Part shown: in pieces, positions 26,929 through 36,416 of the stretch
Layout: every line of letters begins with the position of its first letter
Position numbering within the stretch: the first letter of the stretch is position 1
DNA from: Candidatus Obscuribacterales bacterium
GTDB lineage: Bacteria > Cyanobacteriota > Vampirovibrionia > Obscuribacterales > Obscuribacteraceae
Length of the DNA: 64,000 nucleotides
Direction: 5' to 3'
NCBI GenBank assembly: GCA_021732025.1
Contig: JAKFVU010000014.1
Span: forward strand, 1 to 64,000
The notes under the pieces: model-generated
The model's input: only the letters and a program-made list of their open reading frames with translations
Database searches by the model: none
What the model was told of the DNA's origin: nothing
Program-made: the position numbers and the translations under genes

Positions 26929-29178
26929 TTAGTGGTCTATTTTGCTTGGACCTTGGTTATCTTCACCACTGGGCTTAGGCGGGACAATCAAAAATAGATG
27001 CACGTGCTTATCAACCTCAGGGTCAAGCTTTTTGGCCAAAGCCAGGTAACGCGCGGCAGCCGCCTTATCACCAAGTTGTTGAGCCAAGCCCGAAGTGACC
27101 TTGTAGGCTTCGGCAGTAGGCTGTTTAACTTGGGCATAATATTGATTCATCATGGCAATGCCCTTATGAATGCGGCCGGTTTCTAAAGCGGCTCTTGCCC
27201 ACAGAAGAGCAGTGGTGGCAGAGTTTTTGATCTTAAAGGCAGTGCGCGCAGCTCCATGAGCAACTTCAAAGCGAAAAGGATAGCCGGTATTGAGGGCTGC
27301 TCTAACATAAGGCTCAGTAAAATCGACATCGTTACGGTCAAAAATACGACCGCGGTCAAACTGACGACAGGCCATCTCAGCCGATTCAGGCTTATTCTCA
27401 GCAAGCAGAGCCTTGCCCAGAGCCAAATAAAGCTTTGCTCTGGCCGGATAAAGTGTCAGACCACTCTTAGCCAACTCGCGCATATAAGCGGGGTCGTCTA
27501 TGCTCTCTTGTTCAGCCAGCGCAAGGGCTAGACCAGCTTTAGCTGATAAAACAATATCTGAGGATAGTTTTTGGGTTTCGGCCATCTTTAAAGCTGACGA
27601 AAATAATGCCACCGATTGAGAATTCTCAAGGCGGCTGAACTCATATGAACCCTGAGCCATAAGGGCTAGAGGCAACTGAGCATTGTTCTTCAAAGCGCGT
27701 TGAGCCTCAAGATTAGCGCGTTCTATATTGGCACCACCATCAGTGGTCAGTAAAAAGGCTAAGAGAGCACGAGCTTTAGAATCGTTTGGCTCTAACCTCA
27801 GGGCTCCTCGCAAGAGGGCACTGTTAGTTGAATAAGCGCGGTCGCGCCAGTTTGCCAGGCCAATCAATGTCAACAAAACTAGGGCAAGGGCTGCTACGGG
27901 CCGGGCTGCAATACCAAAGAATTTGTGGCCGCCTTGCTCTAGAAGCGCAAGCAAGTAAGGGGCGGCGAAGTGAGCAACCACTATTGCCAGACCAAAGCAC
28001 GACAGGTAGAAACGCTCTGCTGAAGCATACTCTGGCTGCAGAGCCAGGCCATTAGGAAGCAGTCCAATTAGAAACAAGAAGAGGCCAAAAAATGGCAAAG
28101 GTCGATTGACCAGCTTCACCATCAAAAGCAGTGTGCCAGCCACCAAAGCCATACCGGCAATGGCGCCTAAATCGCTGAACCCAGTAGCAATGGCATAAAT
28201 TGGAGCTACGGTTAAGGCAAAGGGCAAAAAGAAAATACGCAAATAGTACATGAACAAAACTTTGAACTGCGTGGCAAAGTACATTTGCTCTGGTAAAACC
28301 GGCAGACCAAGGCCATTTCCCACAGGTAATGTACTCTTCATCAAAAACAGGAACGGCAGCCCGATTGCAGTACCAATTAAGGCACCAAACTCCCAGACCC
28401 TTTCGTAGAGCCAATCTTTCCAAGAATAGCTATCTTCGCCACCATCATTAACCGGTTTTAGAAGTAGACCTACAAGAATCATCGAGTAAGGAATGATAAC
28501 TGCCTGGCAAGACGTAAAGATAGAAAAGGCAATGCAAAGGTAGGCCGCTAAATAGCCCACGACTCCGCGGCCCACCGAATTAGCCATAAAGCCAGTGAGA
28601 AAAGCATTGAGAGCAAGAGAGAAGCAAAGGAAAGTAATTAAGCTGCCACGACTGAGAATATGGGCAACTGAATCACTGCCTATGGGGTGCACCGCCAGCA
28701 GTGCGCAGGCGACAAAGGGAACAAGCAGTGGATAGTTGCTAGCGGCTAATACCTTTCGCCCGGCAAGAAAATAGAAACTCAGGCGAGCAAGCAAGAAAAA
28801 AGAGCTAATAACGCAGCCCACATGCAGGAGAACATTTACTGCGTGATAGAGAGCGGGGTTTAAGCCTGCCGATTGAAAATCTAAAGCAATCGAAGCACTT
28901 GTTATTGGTGCTGAAAATGGATGGAGAAAGCCATCAGCAAAGAGTTGAATCCAATACTCATTCCATTTTTTTGTTTCTATTCCGCGCAGTGGTTGCAGCT
29001 GAAAATAATCACCAAGAGTAAAACCGTTCCAAATCGAAGCCGCATGAGCAGCCAAACAAAGCAAGAATAAAATTGAACAAAAGACAACAATAGCTTTAGT
29101 ACTTACCCACTGTTGCTCGCTATTGTCGACTGCAGCAATGGCACTGGCAGGTGCTAACGGTGAGCGCTTGTTGGTCAT
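26929..29178 (-). CDS. Polytopic membrane protein with C-terminal TPRs, TMTC-like glycosyltransferase homologue
   Basis: The first ~450 residues contain about ten membrane helices. Two segments resemble the GT-C proteins of the TMTC/DUF1736 group: ALYHAVNVLLHVGCV after the first luminal loop, and ACALLAVHPIGSDSVAHILSRGSL, the analogue of FAVHPVHTEAVA. The first loop has a single Asp in GFTLGDYF where eukaryotic TMTCs have an acidic pair. The remaining ~290 residues are TPR helices. Such proteins transfer sugars such as mannose from polyprenyl carriers to proteins (known for eukaryotic members, inferred here). The ATG directly follows the TAG of the upstream gene. Confidence 0.78.
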   Translation of the reverse strand: MTNKRSPLAPASAIAAVDNSEQQWVSTKAIVVFCSILFLLCLAAHAASIWNGFTLGDYFQLQPLRGIETKKWNEYWIQLFADGFLHPFSAPITSASIALDFQSAGLNPALYHAVNVLLHVGCVISSFFLLARLSFYFLAGRKVLAASNYPLLVPFVACALLAVHPIGSDSVAHILSRGSLITFLCFSLALNAFLTGFMANSVGRGVVGYLAAYLCIAFSIFTSCQAVIIPYSMILVGLLLKPVNDGGEDSYSWKDWLYERVWEFGALIGTAIGLPFLFLMKSTLPVGNGLGLPVLPEQMYFATQFKVLFMYYLRIFFLPFALTVAPIYAIATGFSDLGAIAGMALVAGTLLLMVKLVNRPLPFFGLFLFLIGLLPNGLALQPEYASAERFYLSCFGLAIVVAHFAAPYLLALLEQGGHKFFGIAARPVAALALVLLTLIGLANWRDRAYSTNSALLRGALRLEPNDSKARALLAFLLTTDGGANIERANLEAQRALKNNAQLPLALMAQGSYEFSRLENSQSVALFSSALKMAETQKLSSDIVLSAKAGLALALAEQESIDDPAYMRELAKSGLTLYPARAKLYLALGKALLAENKPESAEMACRQFDRGRIFDRNDVDFTEPYVRAALNTGYPFRFEVAHGAARTAFKIKNSATTALLWARAALETGRIHKGIAMMNQYYAQVKQPTAEAYKVTSGLAQQLGDKAAAARYLALAKKLDPEVDKHVHLFLIVPPKPSGEDNQGPSKIDH

Positions 29179-30198
29179 CTAAAAATCTTTCGTTCCTGAC
29201 TTAACCCATTCTTCGTACGATGGCGGCTCAACAGAGCTCCCGCTATGACGGGCAAAATAATCAGCAAGAAGTTCATTGTAGCGAGCAATACCCTTAACTG
29301 AATTAGGTTGAGGGCTGGCCTCTTTAATTTGCGTAAGGCTTGGAGCCAGTGCGGGAGCACTAGAATTATTATTAGCACTAGAATTATTATTAGCACTAGA
29401 ATTGCTGCGCTCAGGTGCCACAGCTGGCATTGGTTTGTCGTTTACTTTCGCGGTAGCTTTGCTGGTTGTCGGCACCACGGTCATCACGGCCTTTTCCAAA
29501 CGGCTCATGCTGGCACTCTTAGCAGCATTTGCCTGATGCATAAGAATGTTGACAGGACTGACGTCTTGGCCTTTGTCAGCGGCACCAAAAATTACGGGTA
29601 AGGCTTTATCTGAATATTCGGCGATAAGTTTGAGCACTTCATCGTGATGTTCAAAGCTAGGAGAGATGCGAGAGTAGCAAGTGACAGCATCGCGATATTT
29701 TCCTTGAGTCACCATCTTCGAAGCTAAAGCAAAGAGCGCGCGATCTAGTAAAACTTGGCGTTGCTCTTGCTTCGGTCGCTTTTCTTCTAAGAGGCTGCGT
29801 TCTAAAACACTAATAGCGTTTGCTTCGTCGCCCTTAGCTAAATAGCTCTCAGCCAAGCGAACTAAATCTTTATGGTTGCTATCAAAATTGCTACAGCATT
29901 CGTACACGGTAAGAGCAAATAAACCAAGCAATATGGTGGCAAGCACAGCAGCAAGCATTAGCACCGGGGTCTTAAGAGGCGAGCCCCGCAAAACTCTTCT
30001 CGCCTGAGGCTGCTCTTGAGCTACTGCTCTTTGGCGACCACTGCGGCTCAGCACCTTAGAAGAGGCGGCCATAGCGGGTTCTATGAAGTCACCACAATCT
30101 AGGCAAAAGCCTATCCGCGCATTTACCACTTGAAGGCACTGCGGACATTGCTTCTCTTCGTCGGTTCTAGATTTTGGCTTAATCGGAAACTTTGACAT
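29179..30198 (-). CDS. Zinc-ribbon, single-pass membrane protein with TPR-like region
   Basis: The N-terminal cytoplasmic part holds CPQC (Cys18, Cys21) and CLDC (Cys32, Cys35), a typical zinc ribbon. A hydrophobic helix at about residues 78-100 follows. The next ~110 residues are helix-turn-helix repeats (LAESYLAKGDEANAISVLERSL), then a Ser/Asn-rich disordered linker encoded by an 18-base tandem repeat, then a conserved-looking C-terminus ending in YEEWVKSGTKDF. The ATG at 30198 with GGTGA upstream is preferred; the frame opens 24 codons earlier at an ATG at 30270. It is the first gene of the operon leading to the TMTC-like and calpain-like proteins. Confidence 0.78.
   Translation of the reverse strand: MSKFPIKPKSRTDEEKQCPQCLQVVNARIGFCLDCGDFIEPAMAASSKVLSRSGRQRAVAQEQPQARRVLRGSPLKTPVLMLAAVLATILLGLFALTVYECCSNFDSNHKDLVRLAESYLAKGDEANAISVLERSLLEEKRPKQEQRQVLLDRALFALASKMVTQGKYRDAVTCYSRISPSFEHHDEVLKLIAEYSDKALPVIFGAADKGQDVSPVNILMHQANAAKSASMSRLEKAVMTVVPTTSKATAKVNDKPMPAVAPERSNSSANNNSSANNNSSAPALAPSLTQIKEASPQPNSVKGIARYNELLADYFARHSGSSVEPPSYEEWVKSGTKDF
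29356..29403 (-). repeat. 18-base tandem repeat (2.7 copies) inside the zinc-ribbon/TPR gene
   Basis: The unit AGCACTAGAATTATTATT (plus strand) occurs twice perfectly and once partially. It encodes a repeated Asn-Asn-Ser-Ser-Ala-Asn linker, so copy number can vary without changing the frame. Confidence 0.85.
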
Positions 30199-30341
30199 CG
30201 TCACCAGTGTATCATCTCGAGCAAATTCTTTTAATGGCTCCTTGCTCGCCTGTAAGCCTGAAGAAGCCATAAGGATTGGGCCGACATGCTGGTGCTAAGA
30301 TATAGTCAAGCTCTCTATAAAGAGGGCTTATGAGGAGCACC

Positions 30342-30755
30342 ATGAATACTAGCGAAAAGACTAGTGAAGAAACTACTGAAGATACTAGCGAAAAGACCAA
30401 ACCAGTTTTGACCGCCGAACAAATTGCGGCAAAAAAGCAGCGACAGGCAGCTGAACTGGCAGCCGAAAAGGCTGAAGTCTGGCAATCAATCAGCGCTTTA
30501 TACATACCGCTGTCGCTATTTCTCTCGTGTGTCAGTTTCTCGGCTGGCGCCTTTTTGCTTTACAACTACCAAGAGCCAGCTGGCTGGGGCTTCATCGCCT
30601 TAACCGCTGCCATAGCCATTTCAGCTTTTGTCGCTCTATTTCGTTTTCAAAACAAGTTTAGAGCCCAAGGCATTGTTGGCGGGAAAGATACCGAGATGAT
30701 CAAACCCTCAACCAACCAAGACGACGGCCCAGTCACTGACAAAACACTAGAATAA
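30342..30755 (+). CDS. Small two-helix membrane protein
   Basis: The 137-residue protein begins with a Thr/Ser/Glu-rich acidic segment and an Ala/Lys/Glu helix (about residues 26-50). Two hydrophobic helices follow (about 55-77 and 84-106), then a short polar tail. The ATG at 30342 has a good GAGGAG five bases upstream; an ATG four codons earlier lacks one. No family is recognised. It is divergent from the zinc-ribbon gene and ends just before a hairpin terminator. Confidence 0.72.
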   Translation: MNTSEKTSEETTEDTSEKTKPVLTAEQIAAKKQRQAAELAAEKAEVWQSISALYIPLSLFLSCVSFSAGAFLLYNYQEPAGWGFIALTAAIAISAFVALFRFQNKFRAQGIVGGKDTEMIKPSTNQDDGPVTDKTLE

Positions 30756-30756
30756 G

Positions 30757-30784
30757 AAAGGCAGGGTGTTAACTCTGCCTTTTT
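30757..30784 (+). terminator. Rho-independent terminator of the small membrane-protein gene
   Basis: An 8-bp stem AAAGGCAG/CTGCCTTT with a 10-base loop runs into TTTT two bases after the stop codon. Confidence 0.8.
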
Positions 30785-30798
30785 CAATGCCATAAATG

Positions 30799-30832
30799 CA
30801 AAAAGAAACGGCCAGGATAACCTGACCGTTTT
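30799..30832 (-). terminator. Terminator of the ribosomal-protein cluster (after rpsI)
   Basis: Read on the minus strand, AAACGGTCAGG and CCTGGCCGTTT pair over 11 bp (one G-U) around a TTAT loop and are followed by CTTTTTG. It lies 23 bases after the rpsI stop, back to back with the terminator of the converging gene. Confidence 0.8.
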
Positions 30833-30855
30833 TCTGATTCTTTTGATCCAGCGTA

Positions 30856-31254
30856 TTAACGCTTGGAGAATTGGAACCGTTTACGAGCTCTCTTACGGCC
30901 AGCTTTCTTCCGTTCTTTGATACGTGGGTCGCGGGTAAGCAGACCTTCAGCACGAAGAGTTGGACGGTTTTGTGGAGCAGCCTCAGATAGAGCGCGGGCG
31001 ATACCGTGACGGATAGCACCAACTTGACCAGCGATACCACCACCGCGGACCAAAACCATGACATCAAATCTGCCCATGGCGTCTGCAGCTTCAAAGCCAG
31101 CATAAATTTCTTTAGCTAGACCAGGACGACCACCAATGTAGTCTTCCATGGTGCGGCCATTAATGGTCACGGTACCTGTACCAGGGATCAAACGAACTCT
31201 GGCTGTGGCGCACTTTCTACGTCCTGTGCCGATGTACTGAATAACGCTAGTCAT
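30856..31254 (-). CDS. rpsI: 30S ribosomal protein S9
   Basis: The 132 residues cover the whole family. It starts YIGTGRRKCATARV, has the central GGRPG loop, and ends in the invariant basic tail KRARKRFQFSKR, which reaches the P-site tRNA. It is the last gene of the cluster, following rplM by 62 bases, as is usual for the L13-S9 pair. Confidence 0.97.
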   Translation of the reverse strand: MTSVIQYIGTGRRKCATARVRLIPGTGTVTINGRTMEDYIGGRPGLAKEIYAGFEAADAMGRFDVMVLVRGGGIAGQVGAIRHGIARALSEAAPQNRPTLRAEGLLTRDPRIKERKKAGRKRARKRFQFSKR

Positions 31255-31316
31255 GTGGAACTCTTTTTCCTATGTATATATCTTCGAAGTTTCTGAATTT
31301 ATCTATCGGTCGCTAA

Positions 31317-31766
31317 TTAGCTAGCGTGAACGTGTTCAGGAAGTTTCATCTCTGCAGGCTTCTGAGCAATGTGTGGATGCTCAGCACCAGCATAAACTTT
31401 CAACTTAGTGAATTGGCGATCGCCCAAACGGTTGTGGGGCATCATGCCACGGATAGCTTTTTCAAGGATGGCGATTGGGCGTCTAGCTCTCAAGTGAGCA
31501 AGGCTTTCTTCCTTGAATCCACCTGGGAAACCAGAGTGGTGTCTGTACATCTTCTGCACTTCTTTTTTGCCGGAGACTTGAATCTTCTCGGCATTGACTA
31601 CAACGACAAAGTCGCCACAGTCAACGTGTGGTGTGTACTCAGGTTTGTGCTTGCCTCTGAGAACATTGGCAACTTCAACGGCAACACGACCCAAAGTTTT
31701 ACCTTCGGCATCGACTACCAACCATTCTCTGGTTACTTCTTCTGATTTCGGGCAATAAGTCTTCAC
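31317..31766 (-). CDS. rplM: 50S ribosomal protein L13
   Basis: It contains the L13 signatures [36 protein letters not shown] and [20 protein letters not shown]. The frame opens at 31844 inside truA, but the GTG at 31766 has AGGAG eight bases upstream and overlaps the truA stop in GTGA. That gives 149 residues, close to the family length of ~142-150. The overlap implies coupling to TruA translation. Confidence 0.96.
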   Translation of the reverse strand: MKTYCPKSEEVTREWLVVDAEGKTLGRVAVEVANVLRGKHKPEYTPHVDCGDFVVVVNAEKIQVSGKKEVQKMYRHHSGFPGGFKEESLAHLRARRPIAILEKAIRGMMPHNRLGDRQFTKLKVYAGAEHPHIAQKPAEMKLPEHVHAS

Positions 31767-32563
31767 TTTAAAATCTCCTGGAACTTTTGCTCCCACAGCC
31801 TGAAGGCTTCGGGGTAATGGACCGAATCCAACGTTAAACCCCAAGGGGGAGCGTTAGGGCCGGCGAGCTCTCGATCTCTTTTCTCAAGAGCCTGAGAAAC
31901 ACTCTCCGCGTCCCTTTTGCCGAGCCCTATTTCTAGTAGGGTTCCGACAATAATGCGGACCATATTGTACACGAAGTGATCGGCCGCTATCCAGAACTCT
32001 AGCTCGCCTTCACGTAAATTCAACAATTCAGCGCGGTAAATCAGGCAAGAAGGGTTGGCATTTGAGGTGGTAGAAGAGCGGAAAGCACTAAAATCATGCT
32101 GACCCAAAAGGCGAGAAGCGCCGTCCTGCATGGGTTTCAAGCTGAGCGGTTGACGCACATGCAGGTGAGTATCTTTTAACAAGGCAGATCGTTGCGAACG
32201 GTTCAAGATTCGATAAACATACTGTCTTTTGGTCGCACTGTAACGAGCGTGAAATGTTTCGGGCACGACCTGTAAATCGACCACCGAAATATCTCTAGGC
32301 AAGATTCCATTTAGACTCCATGCCATCTGGTGCAAATCTAGTTGGTCGCTCACAAGCTGCTGCGGAAAGTCAAAGTGAGCAACCTGGCCGCCGGCATTGA
32401 CACCAGTATCGGTGCGGCCACTCATGTGCACCCGCATGTCGCCTTTAGCTAAGACGCTCACTGCTTTTTCTAATTCGTGCTGTACAGTGCGAACGCCCCC
32501 CTGAAATTGAGAGCCGTGGAAATTCTTCCCGGAATACTCAAGCAGGAGGGCGATGCGTGGCAC
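31763..32563 (-). CDS. truA: tRNA pseudouridine(38-40) synthase TruA
   Basis: TruA makes pseudouridine at positions 38-40 of the tRNA anticodon stem-loop. The catalytic aspartate is in [12 protein letters not shown] (about residues 49-60); most TruA enzymes have His where this one has Asn (GVNA). The [12 protein letters not shown] opening and [17 protein letters not shown] near residue 210 are also family hallmarks. The start is GTG. Its place between rplQ and rplM is the arrangement seen in cyanobacteria. Confidence 0.95.
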   Translation of the reverse strand: MPRIALLLEYSGKNFHGSQFQGGVRTVQHELEKAVSVLAKGDMRVHMSGRTDTGVNAGGQVAHFDFPQQLVSDQLDLHQMAWSLNGILPRDISVVDLQVVPETFHARYSATKRQYVYRILNRSQRSALLKDTHLHVRQPLSLKPMQDGASRLLGQHDFSAFRSSTTSNANPSCLIYRAELLNLREGELEFWIAADHFVYNMVRIIVGTLLEIGLGKRDAESVSQALEKRDRELAGPNAPPWGLTLDSVHYPEAFRLWEQKFQEILK

Positions 32564-32589
32564 TTAGATAATGCCTACAGAATCTATGT

Positions 32590-33015
32590 CTAGACCAGTT
32601 GGATGATCGCCATTTCGGAGTTGTCTCCGCGGCGAGGTCCAATCTTGATGATGCGGGTGTAGCCGCCTTGACGATCTTTATAGCGAGGAGCGATATTGTC
32701 GAATACCTTTCTCACTACTTCTTTATCGTAAAGATAAGCGCTCACCTGACGACGCAAGTGCACTACACGAGCTACTTCTTTGGCAGCAGCTTTGTCGCCA
32801 TTTTTGGCTTTCTCGTGAAGAGCTTTGTAATCGCCTACCTGACCGTGCTTACCTTTGGTGATGATCTTCTCAGCGTGGGAGCGAACTGCTTTTGCCTTAG
32901 CAAGAGTGGTTTCGATCTCATCGTGACGAAGAAGCTCGGTAGCTAGTGCGCGCAATACCGCTTTTCTTTGGTCGGCGGGGCGGCCTAGTTGGTGGCCGGG
33001 TACTCTGTGACGCAT
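32590..33015 (-). CDS. rplQ: 50S ribosomal protein L17
   Basis: It opens with MRHRVPGHQLGRPADQRKAVLR, which includes the family core LGR..DQR.A.LR, and ends with YTRIIKIGPRRGDNSEMAIIQLV, where TRI.K...R.GD...M..I.L is the C-terminal signature. At 141 residues it exceeds the E. coli protein by ~14, the extra length lying in a mid-protein loop (residues about 60-80). It follows rpoA by 28 bases. Confidence 0.96.
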   Translation of the reverse strand: MRHRVPGHQLGRPADQRKAVLRALATELLRHDEIETTLAKAKAVRSHAEKIITKGKHGQVGDYKALHEKAKNGDKAAAKEVARVVHLRRQVSAYLYDKEVVRKVFDNIAPRYKDRQGGYTRIIKIGPRRGDNSEMAIIQLV

Positions 33016-33043
33016 GACAGTTCCTTCTTAAATGGGCTTGTAC

Positions 33044-33991
33044 TTATTTGTCTTTCGGTGTGTCGGCCAAAGTTAGACCGAATTGACGAAGACGCTCAAT
33101 CACTTCATCAGCAGACTTCTTACCGAAGTTTTTGATATTCATCAGATCGTCATAAGACAATTTGAGAAGTTCGCCGAGTGAATTGATATTGGCTCTCTTC
33201 AAGCAGTTGTAGGCTCTAACTGAAAGCTCGAGCTCTTCAATAGAGATTGAGCTATGTTTGCCATCTTGTTGTTGAGGCTGAGTAGCTGCTGGCACCATTG
33301 GCTTACCAGACAGTTCTGCTATCGGGAGCAAGTGCTCAATGATCTGACGAGCAGCTTGAGAAATTGCTTCGGTAGCGTCCATTGATCCGTTGGACCAAAG
33401 TTCAATAGTTAGTTTGTCAAAATCAGTTGATTCGCCAACGCGAGTTGGTTCAACGTTGTAGCTGACTTTGCGAATAGGCATGAAAACAGCATCGATAGGA
33501 AGAACGTCGATTGCTTGTTTGTAATGGCTGTGTGAATCAGCTGGAACGTAGCCTCTGCCGCGCTCTACAGTAATCTCAGCACGGATGCGACCGCCTTCGG
33601 CCAAGGTGCAAAGTTGCCAATCTGGATTGATGATAGTGGCATCAGCTGGGCACATGATATCGCGGCCGGTGACAGCACCAGATCTATCGATATCGAGATG
33701 CAAATATTGTGGTTCGTTGCTGAAAGTCTTTACGACCAAGCCTTTTAGGTTGAGCATGATGTCAATCACGTCTTCAACAACACCAGGAACGGTGGTGAAT
33801 TCGTGAGTGATGCCTTCAATTCTCACTGCAGTCACGGCGGAACCGTCTAAGGATGAAAGCAATACTCTTCTAACGGCATTACCAAGAGTGGTGCCATAAC
33901 CTTTTTCCAATGGTTCAATGACGAACTTACCGTATATAGAGCCGTCAGCTCCGGTCTTGTTCTCAAGGCACTTGATTCTTAAAGGTTCCAT
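33044..33991 (-). CDS. rpoA: RNA polymerase alpha subunit
   Basis: The N-terminal dimerisation domain has FVIEPLEKGYGTTLGNAVRRVLLSS (the assembly signature GTTLGNALRR). The C-terminal domain (about residues 245-310) has LELSVRAYNCLKRANINSLGELL, which contacts UP elements and activators. The ATG at 33991 with GGAG six bases upstream gives 315 residues, the usual size; the frame extends 20 codons further upstream. rpsD, which commonly precedes rpoA, is not here. Confidence 0.97.
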   Translation of the reverse strand: MEPLRIKCLENKTGADGSIYGKFVIEPLEKGYGTTLGNAVRRVLLSSLDGSAVTAVRIEGITHEFTTVPGVVEDVIDIMLNLKGLVVKTFSNEPQYLHLDIDRSGAVTGRDIMCPADATIINPDWQLCTLAEGGRIRAEITVERGRGYVPADSHSHYKQAIDVLPIDAVFMPIRKVSYNVEPTRVGESTDFDKLTIELWSNGSMDATEAISQAARQIIEHLLPIAELSGKPMVPAATQPQQQDGKHSSISIEELELSVRAYNCLKRANINSLGELLKLSYDDLMNIKNFGKKSADEVIERLRQFGLTLADTPKDK

Positions 33992-34122
33992 ATTATCTCC
34001 GTGACGAAAGTGGCTGTCGGCGAAGCTTCTAGTATCGATTGATGTGTTCATTGGTTTGAATAGTACTCAACTATGAGGGCTTCTGGTGGCAGTAACGACG
34101 CTGAAAAAAGGTTAGTCAGTGA

Positions 34123-34515
34123 CTAGACTCTTCTACGCTTAGGTGGGCGGCAACCATTGTGGGGAATTGGTGTGACGTCTTTGATCAAAGTGATTTCTAG
34201 ACCGGAACTTTGCAAAGCGCGAATAGCGGTTTCGCGACCGGCTCCAGGCCCTTTAACCAATACTTCAACCTGTCTCATGCCTTGGTCCATAGAACGTTTG
34301 GCCACAGATTCAGCAGCTTGCTGAGCGGCAAAGGGAGTGCCCTTCTTCGCGCCTTTGAAGCCCGCTGTACCAGCAGAACCCCAAGCGATCACTTGACCTT
34401 GTGGGTCAGTAGAAGTGACGATGGTGTTATTGAAGGTACTTGAAATGTGAACGATGCCTTGAAGGACATAACGACGTTCTTTTTTCTTAGTTCTCGCCTT
34501 CGGTGACTTAGCCAT
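34123..34515 (-). CDS. rpsK: 30S ribosomal protein S11
   Basis: The 130-residue protein matches S11 over its full length: [35 protein letters not shown], and the C-terminal [18 protein letters not shown] that contacts the 690 loop of 16S rRNA. It lies 88 bases after rpsM. Confidence 0.97.
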   Translation of the reverse strand: MAKSPKARTKKKERRYVLQGIVHISSTFNNTIVTSTDPQGQVIAWGSAGTAGFKGAKKGTPFAAQQAAESVAKRSMDQGMRQVEVLVKGPGAGRETAIRALQSSGLEITLIKDVTPIPHNGCRPPKRRRV

Positions 34516-34603
34516 AGCTTTCCTGCTTCTATCCTTATCTATATTTGTCTACGCTACTCAGCTCACGGCCCTAGTTAACTTGTTGGAGTTAACTTACTAG
34601 AGC

Positions 34604-34993
34604 TTATTTACCAGGAGCTTGTTTCTTACCGGCAACGGTGACGCGTTTGCGACCGCGACGAGTTCTGGCATTGGTTTTGGTGCGCTGACCACGGGTCGGC
34701 AAACCTCTTCTGTGTCTTTGGCCACGGAAGCAATTGATTTCAATCAAGCGCTTAACGTTTAGACCTTCTACCCGTCTAAGATCGCCCTCGACCTGGTAAT
34801 TTCCGCTCTTCTCAATCTCTTCACGGACGCGACCGACTTCTTCTTCAGTCATGTCTTGTACGCGCTTCGAATCAGGAATGCCTACTTTCTTACAGATTTT
34901 GGCGGCAGTTGTTCTGCCAATGCCGTGGATATAAGTCAGCGCGATTGGCGCTCTCTTGTTTCTCGGCAGGTCTACACCGGCGATACGGGCCAT
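34604..34993 (-). CDS. rpsM: 30S ribosomal protein S13
   Basis: It starts [14 protein letters not shown], has the [14 protein letters not shown] helix-turn-helix, and ends in the basic tail with [19 protein letters not shown] that touches tRNA. The ATG at 34993 is preferred because AAAGGA lies upstream; an ATG 14 codons earlier gives an atypical extension. It is 129 residues, slightly longer than E. coli S13. Confidence 0.96.
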   Translation of the reverse strand: MARIAGVDLPRNKRAPIALTYIHGIGRTTAAKICKKVGIPDSKRVQDMTEEEVGRVREEIEKSGNYQVEGDLRRVEGLNVKRLIEINCFRGQRHRRGLPTRGQRTKTNARTRRGRKRVTVAGKKQAPGK

Positions 34994-35132
34994 TTGTCCT
35001 TTAACCTCAAACAGATACTTAAAACAGATACTCAAAACAAAAATCTAGCGAACTAGAAAAACAAGCACTCAAGGTATCAAAGTAGCGCAATATATGCGTC
35101 TAATATCCTAACAAGAGTTAACTTGTCACTTC

Positions 35133-35246
35133 TTAACCTTGGCGTTGTTTGTGTTTCGGATTCTCACAAATAACAGCGACGCGACCTTTACGGCGTATCA
35201 CTTTGCACTTCTCACAAATCTTCTTTACTGACGCTCTAACTTTCAT
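35133..35246 (-). CDS. rpmJ: 50S ribosomal protein L36
   Basis: A 37-codon frame starting [15 protein letters not shown] carries the zinc ligands Cys11, Cys14, Cys27 and His32, the C-type (zinc-binding) L36. It sits in its standard place between infA and rpsM, with ~160 bases separating it from infA. Confidence 0.93.
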   Translation of the reverse strand: MKVRASVKKICEKCKVIRRKGRVAVICENPKHKQRQG

Positions 35247-35409
35247 AATTCAGCTCTCTGAGCGGCTTTCACCGCATCCCTTATTTACTTGTTGTGTATG
35301 AAACGACGCTAAGCTTTCTTCTCCGAAGAGACTACCCGCCCGCATTTACATGCAAAACAAGTGTCCTTCAGACAAACGTCTCATTGTACCGCAAATCACT
35401 ACAAATCAA

Positions 35410-35631
35410 TCAATCTTTGATTCGGTATGTGATTCTTCCGCGCGTGAGGTCATACGGGGTGAGCTCTACACGAACGCGATCACCAGGAAGTATCTTAATA
35501 AAGTTCTTCCGAATCTTGCCTGATATGTGAGCCAGAACCTTGTGTCCATTATCCAGCTCTACCCGAAACATGGCATTGGGCAAGGATTCCCGGATGGTAC
35601 CCTCGAATTCTATTACGCCCTGTTTAGTCAT
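35410..35631 (-). CDS. infA: Translation initiation factor IF-1
   Basis: The 73-residue OB-fold protein has the family core [41 protein letters not shown] and the ending [10 protein letters not shown]. The ATG overlaps the stop of map in ATGA, so the two are coupled. Confidence 0.97.
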   Translation of the reverse strand: MTKQGVIEFEGTIRESLPNAMFRVELDNGHKVLAHISGKIRKNFIKILPGDRVRVELTPYDLTRGRITYRIKD

Positions 35632-36413
35632 CCAACTACCTCGTTGGGACGCTTAGTAAGTATTTCAGCGTCACCATCAGTGATGAGCAAAGAATGCTCA
35701 AAATGGGCCGATGGTCTGTAATCTTGTGTTACAACAGTCCAGCCATCTGGTTTGGTGCGAACCTTGTCGCCGCCCTGATTGAACATCGGTTCAATCGCTA
35801 TTACCATACCAGGTTTCAACTTGGTCTTGCTACCGGTGCGATAGTTGAAGATGAATGGATCTTCATGGTAATCAGGCCCAATGCCGTGTCCGCCGTAATC
35901 TCGCACGATGCCATAAGCACCTTCTTTGCCAACATCTTCTACGGCACCACCGATTTGATCGAGAGTAGCACCGGCTTTCGCCACTTTAATGGCTTCGTAT
36001 AAAGAACGTTGGGTATCATCCAAAAGCTTTTGTACTGCTTTCGTTACAGTTCCAATAGGCACGGTGATTGCTGTGTCACCGATGAAGTTGAAGGGCTTGC
36101 CATCAACCATGCGGCGAACCGAAACCCCGATATCAAGGCTTAAAATATCGCCATCTTTGAGCACTTTCTTCTTGTTAGGAATGCCGTGCACCACCTCTTC
36201 GTTAACCGAAGCGCAAACGGTGGCAGGAAAGCCGCGGTAGCCTTTGAACGTTGGTATGTGACCAGCATCAACGATAGCCTTCTCGGCCATTTGATCTAGT
36301 TCGTAAGTAGTCATGCCAGGAGCCGCAGCTCTTGAGATCATTTCAAGAACCTGACCAGCAAGGCGTCCGGCCTCGCGAATAAGTTCTATATCTTCTGCTT
36401 TGGTTAAAATCAT
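35628..36413 (-). CDS. map: Methionine aminopeptidase, type I
   Basis: This enzyme removes the initiator methionine from nascent proteins. The dinuclear metal ligands are visible: Asp in LSLDIGV, Asp in FIGDTAI, His in [12 protein letters not shown], Glu in VIAIEPM, and the last Glu in FEHSLLIT. At 261 residues it is a short type Ia enzyme without an N-terminal zinc finger. It is placed between adk and infA, the Firmicutes-like order; cyanobacterial clusters usually lack map here. Confidence 0.96.
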   Translation of the reverse strand: MILTKAEDIELIREAGRLAGQVLEMISRAAAPGMTTYELDQMAEKAIVDAGHIPTFKGYRGFPATVCASVNEEVVHGIPNKKKVLKDGDILSLDIGVSVRRMVDGKPFNFIGDTAITVPIGTVTKAVQKLLDDTQRSLYEAIKVAKAGATLDQIGGAVEDVGKEGAYGIVRDYGGHGIGPDYHEDPFIFNYRTGSKTKLKPGMVIAIEPMFNQGGDKVRTKPDGWTVVTQDYRPSAHFEHSLLITDGDAEILTKRPNEVVG

Positions 36414-36416
36414 GGT

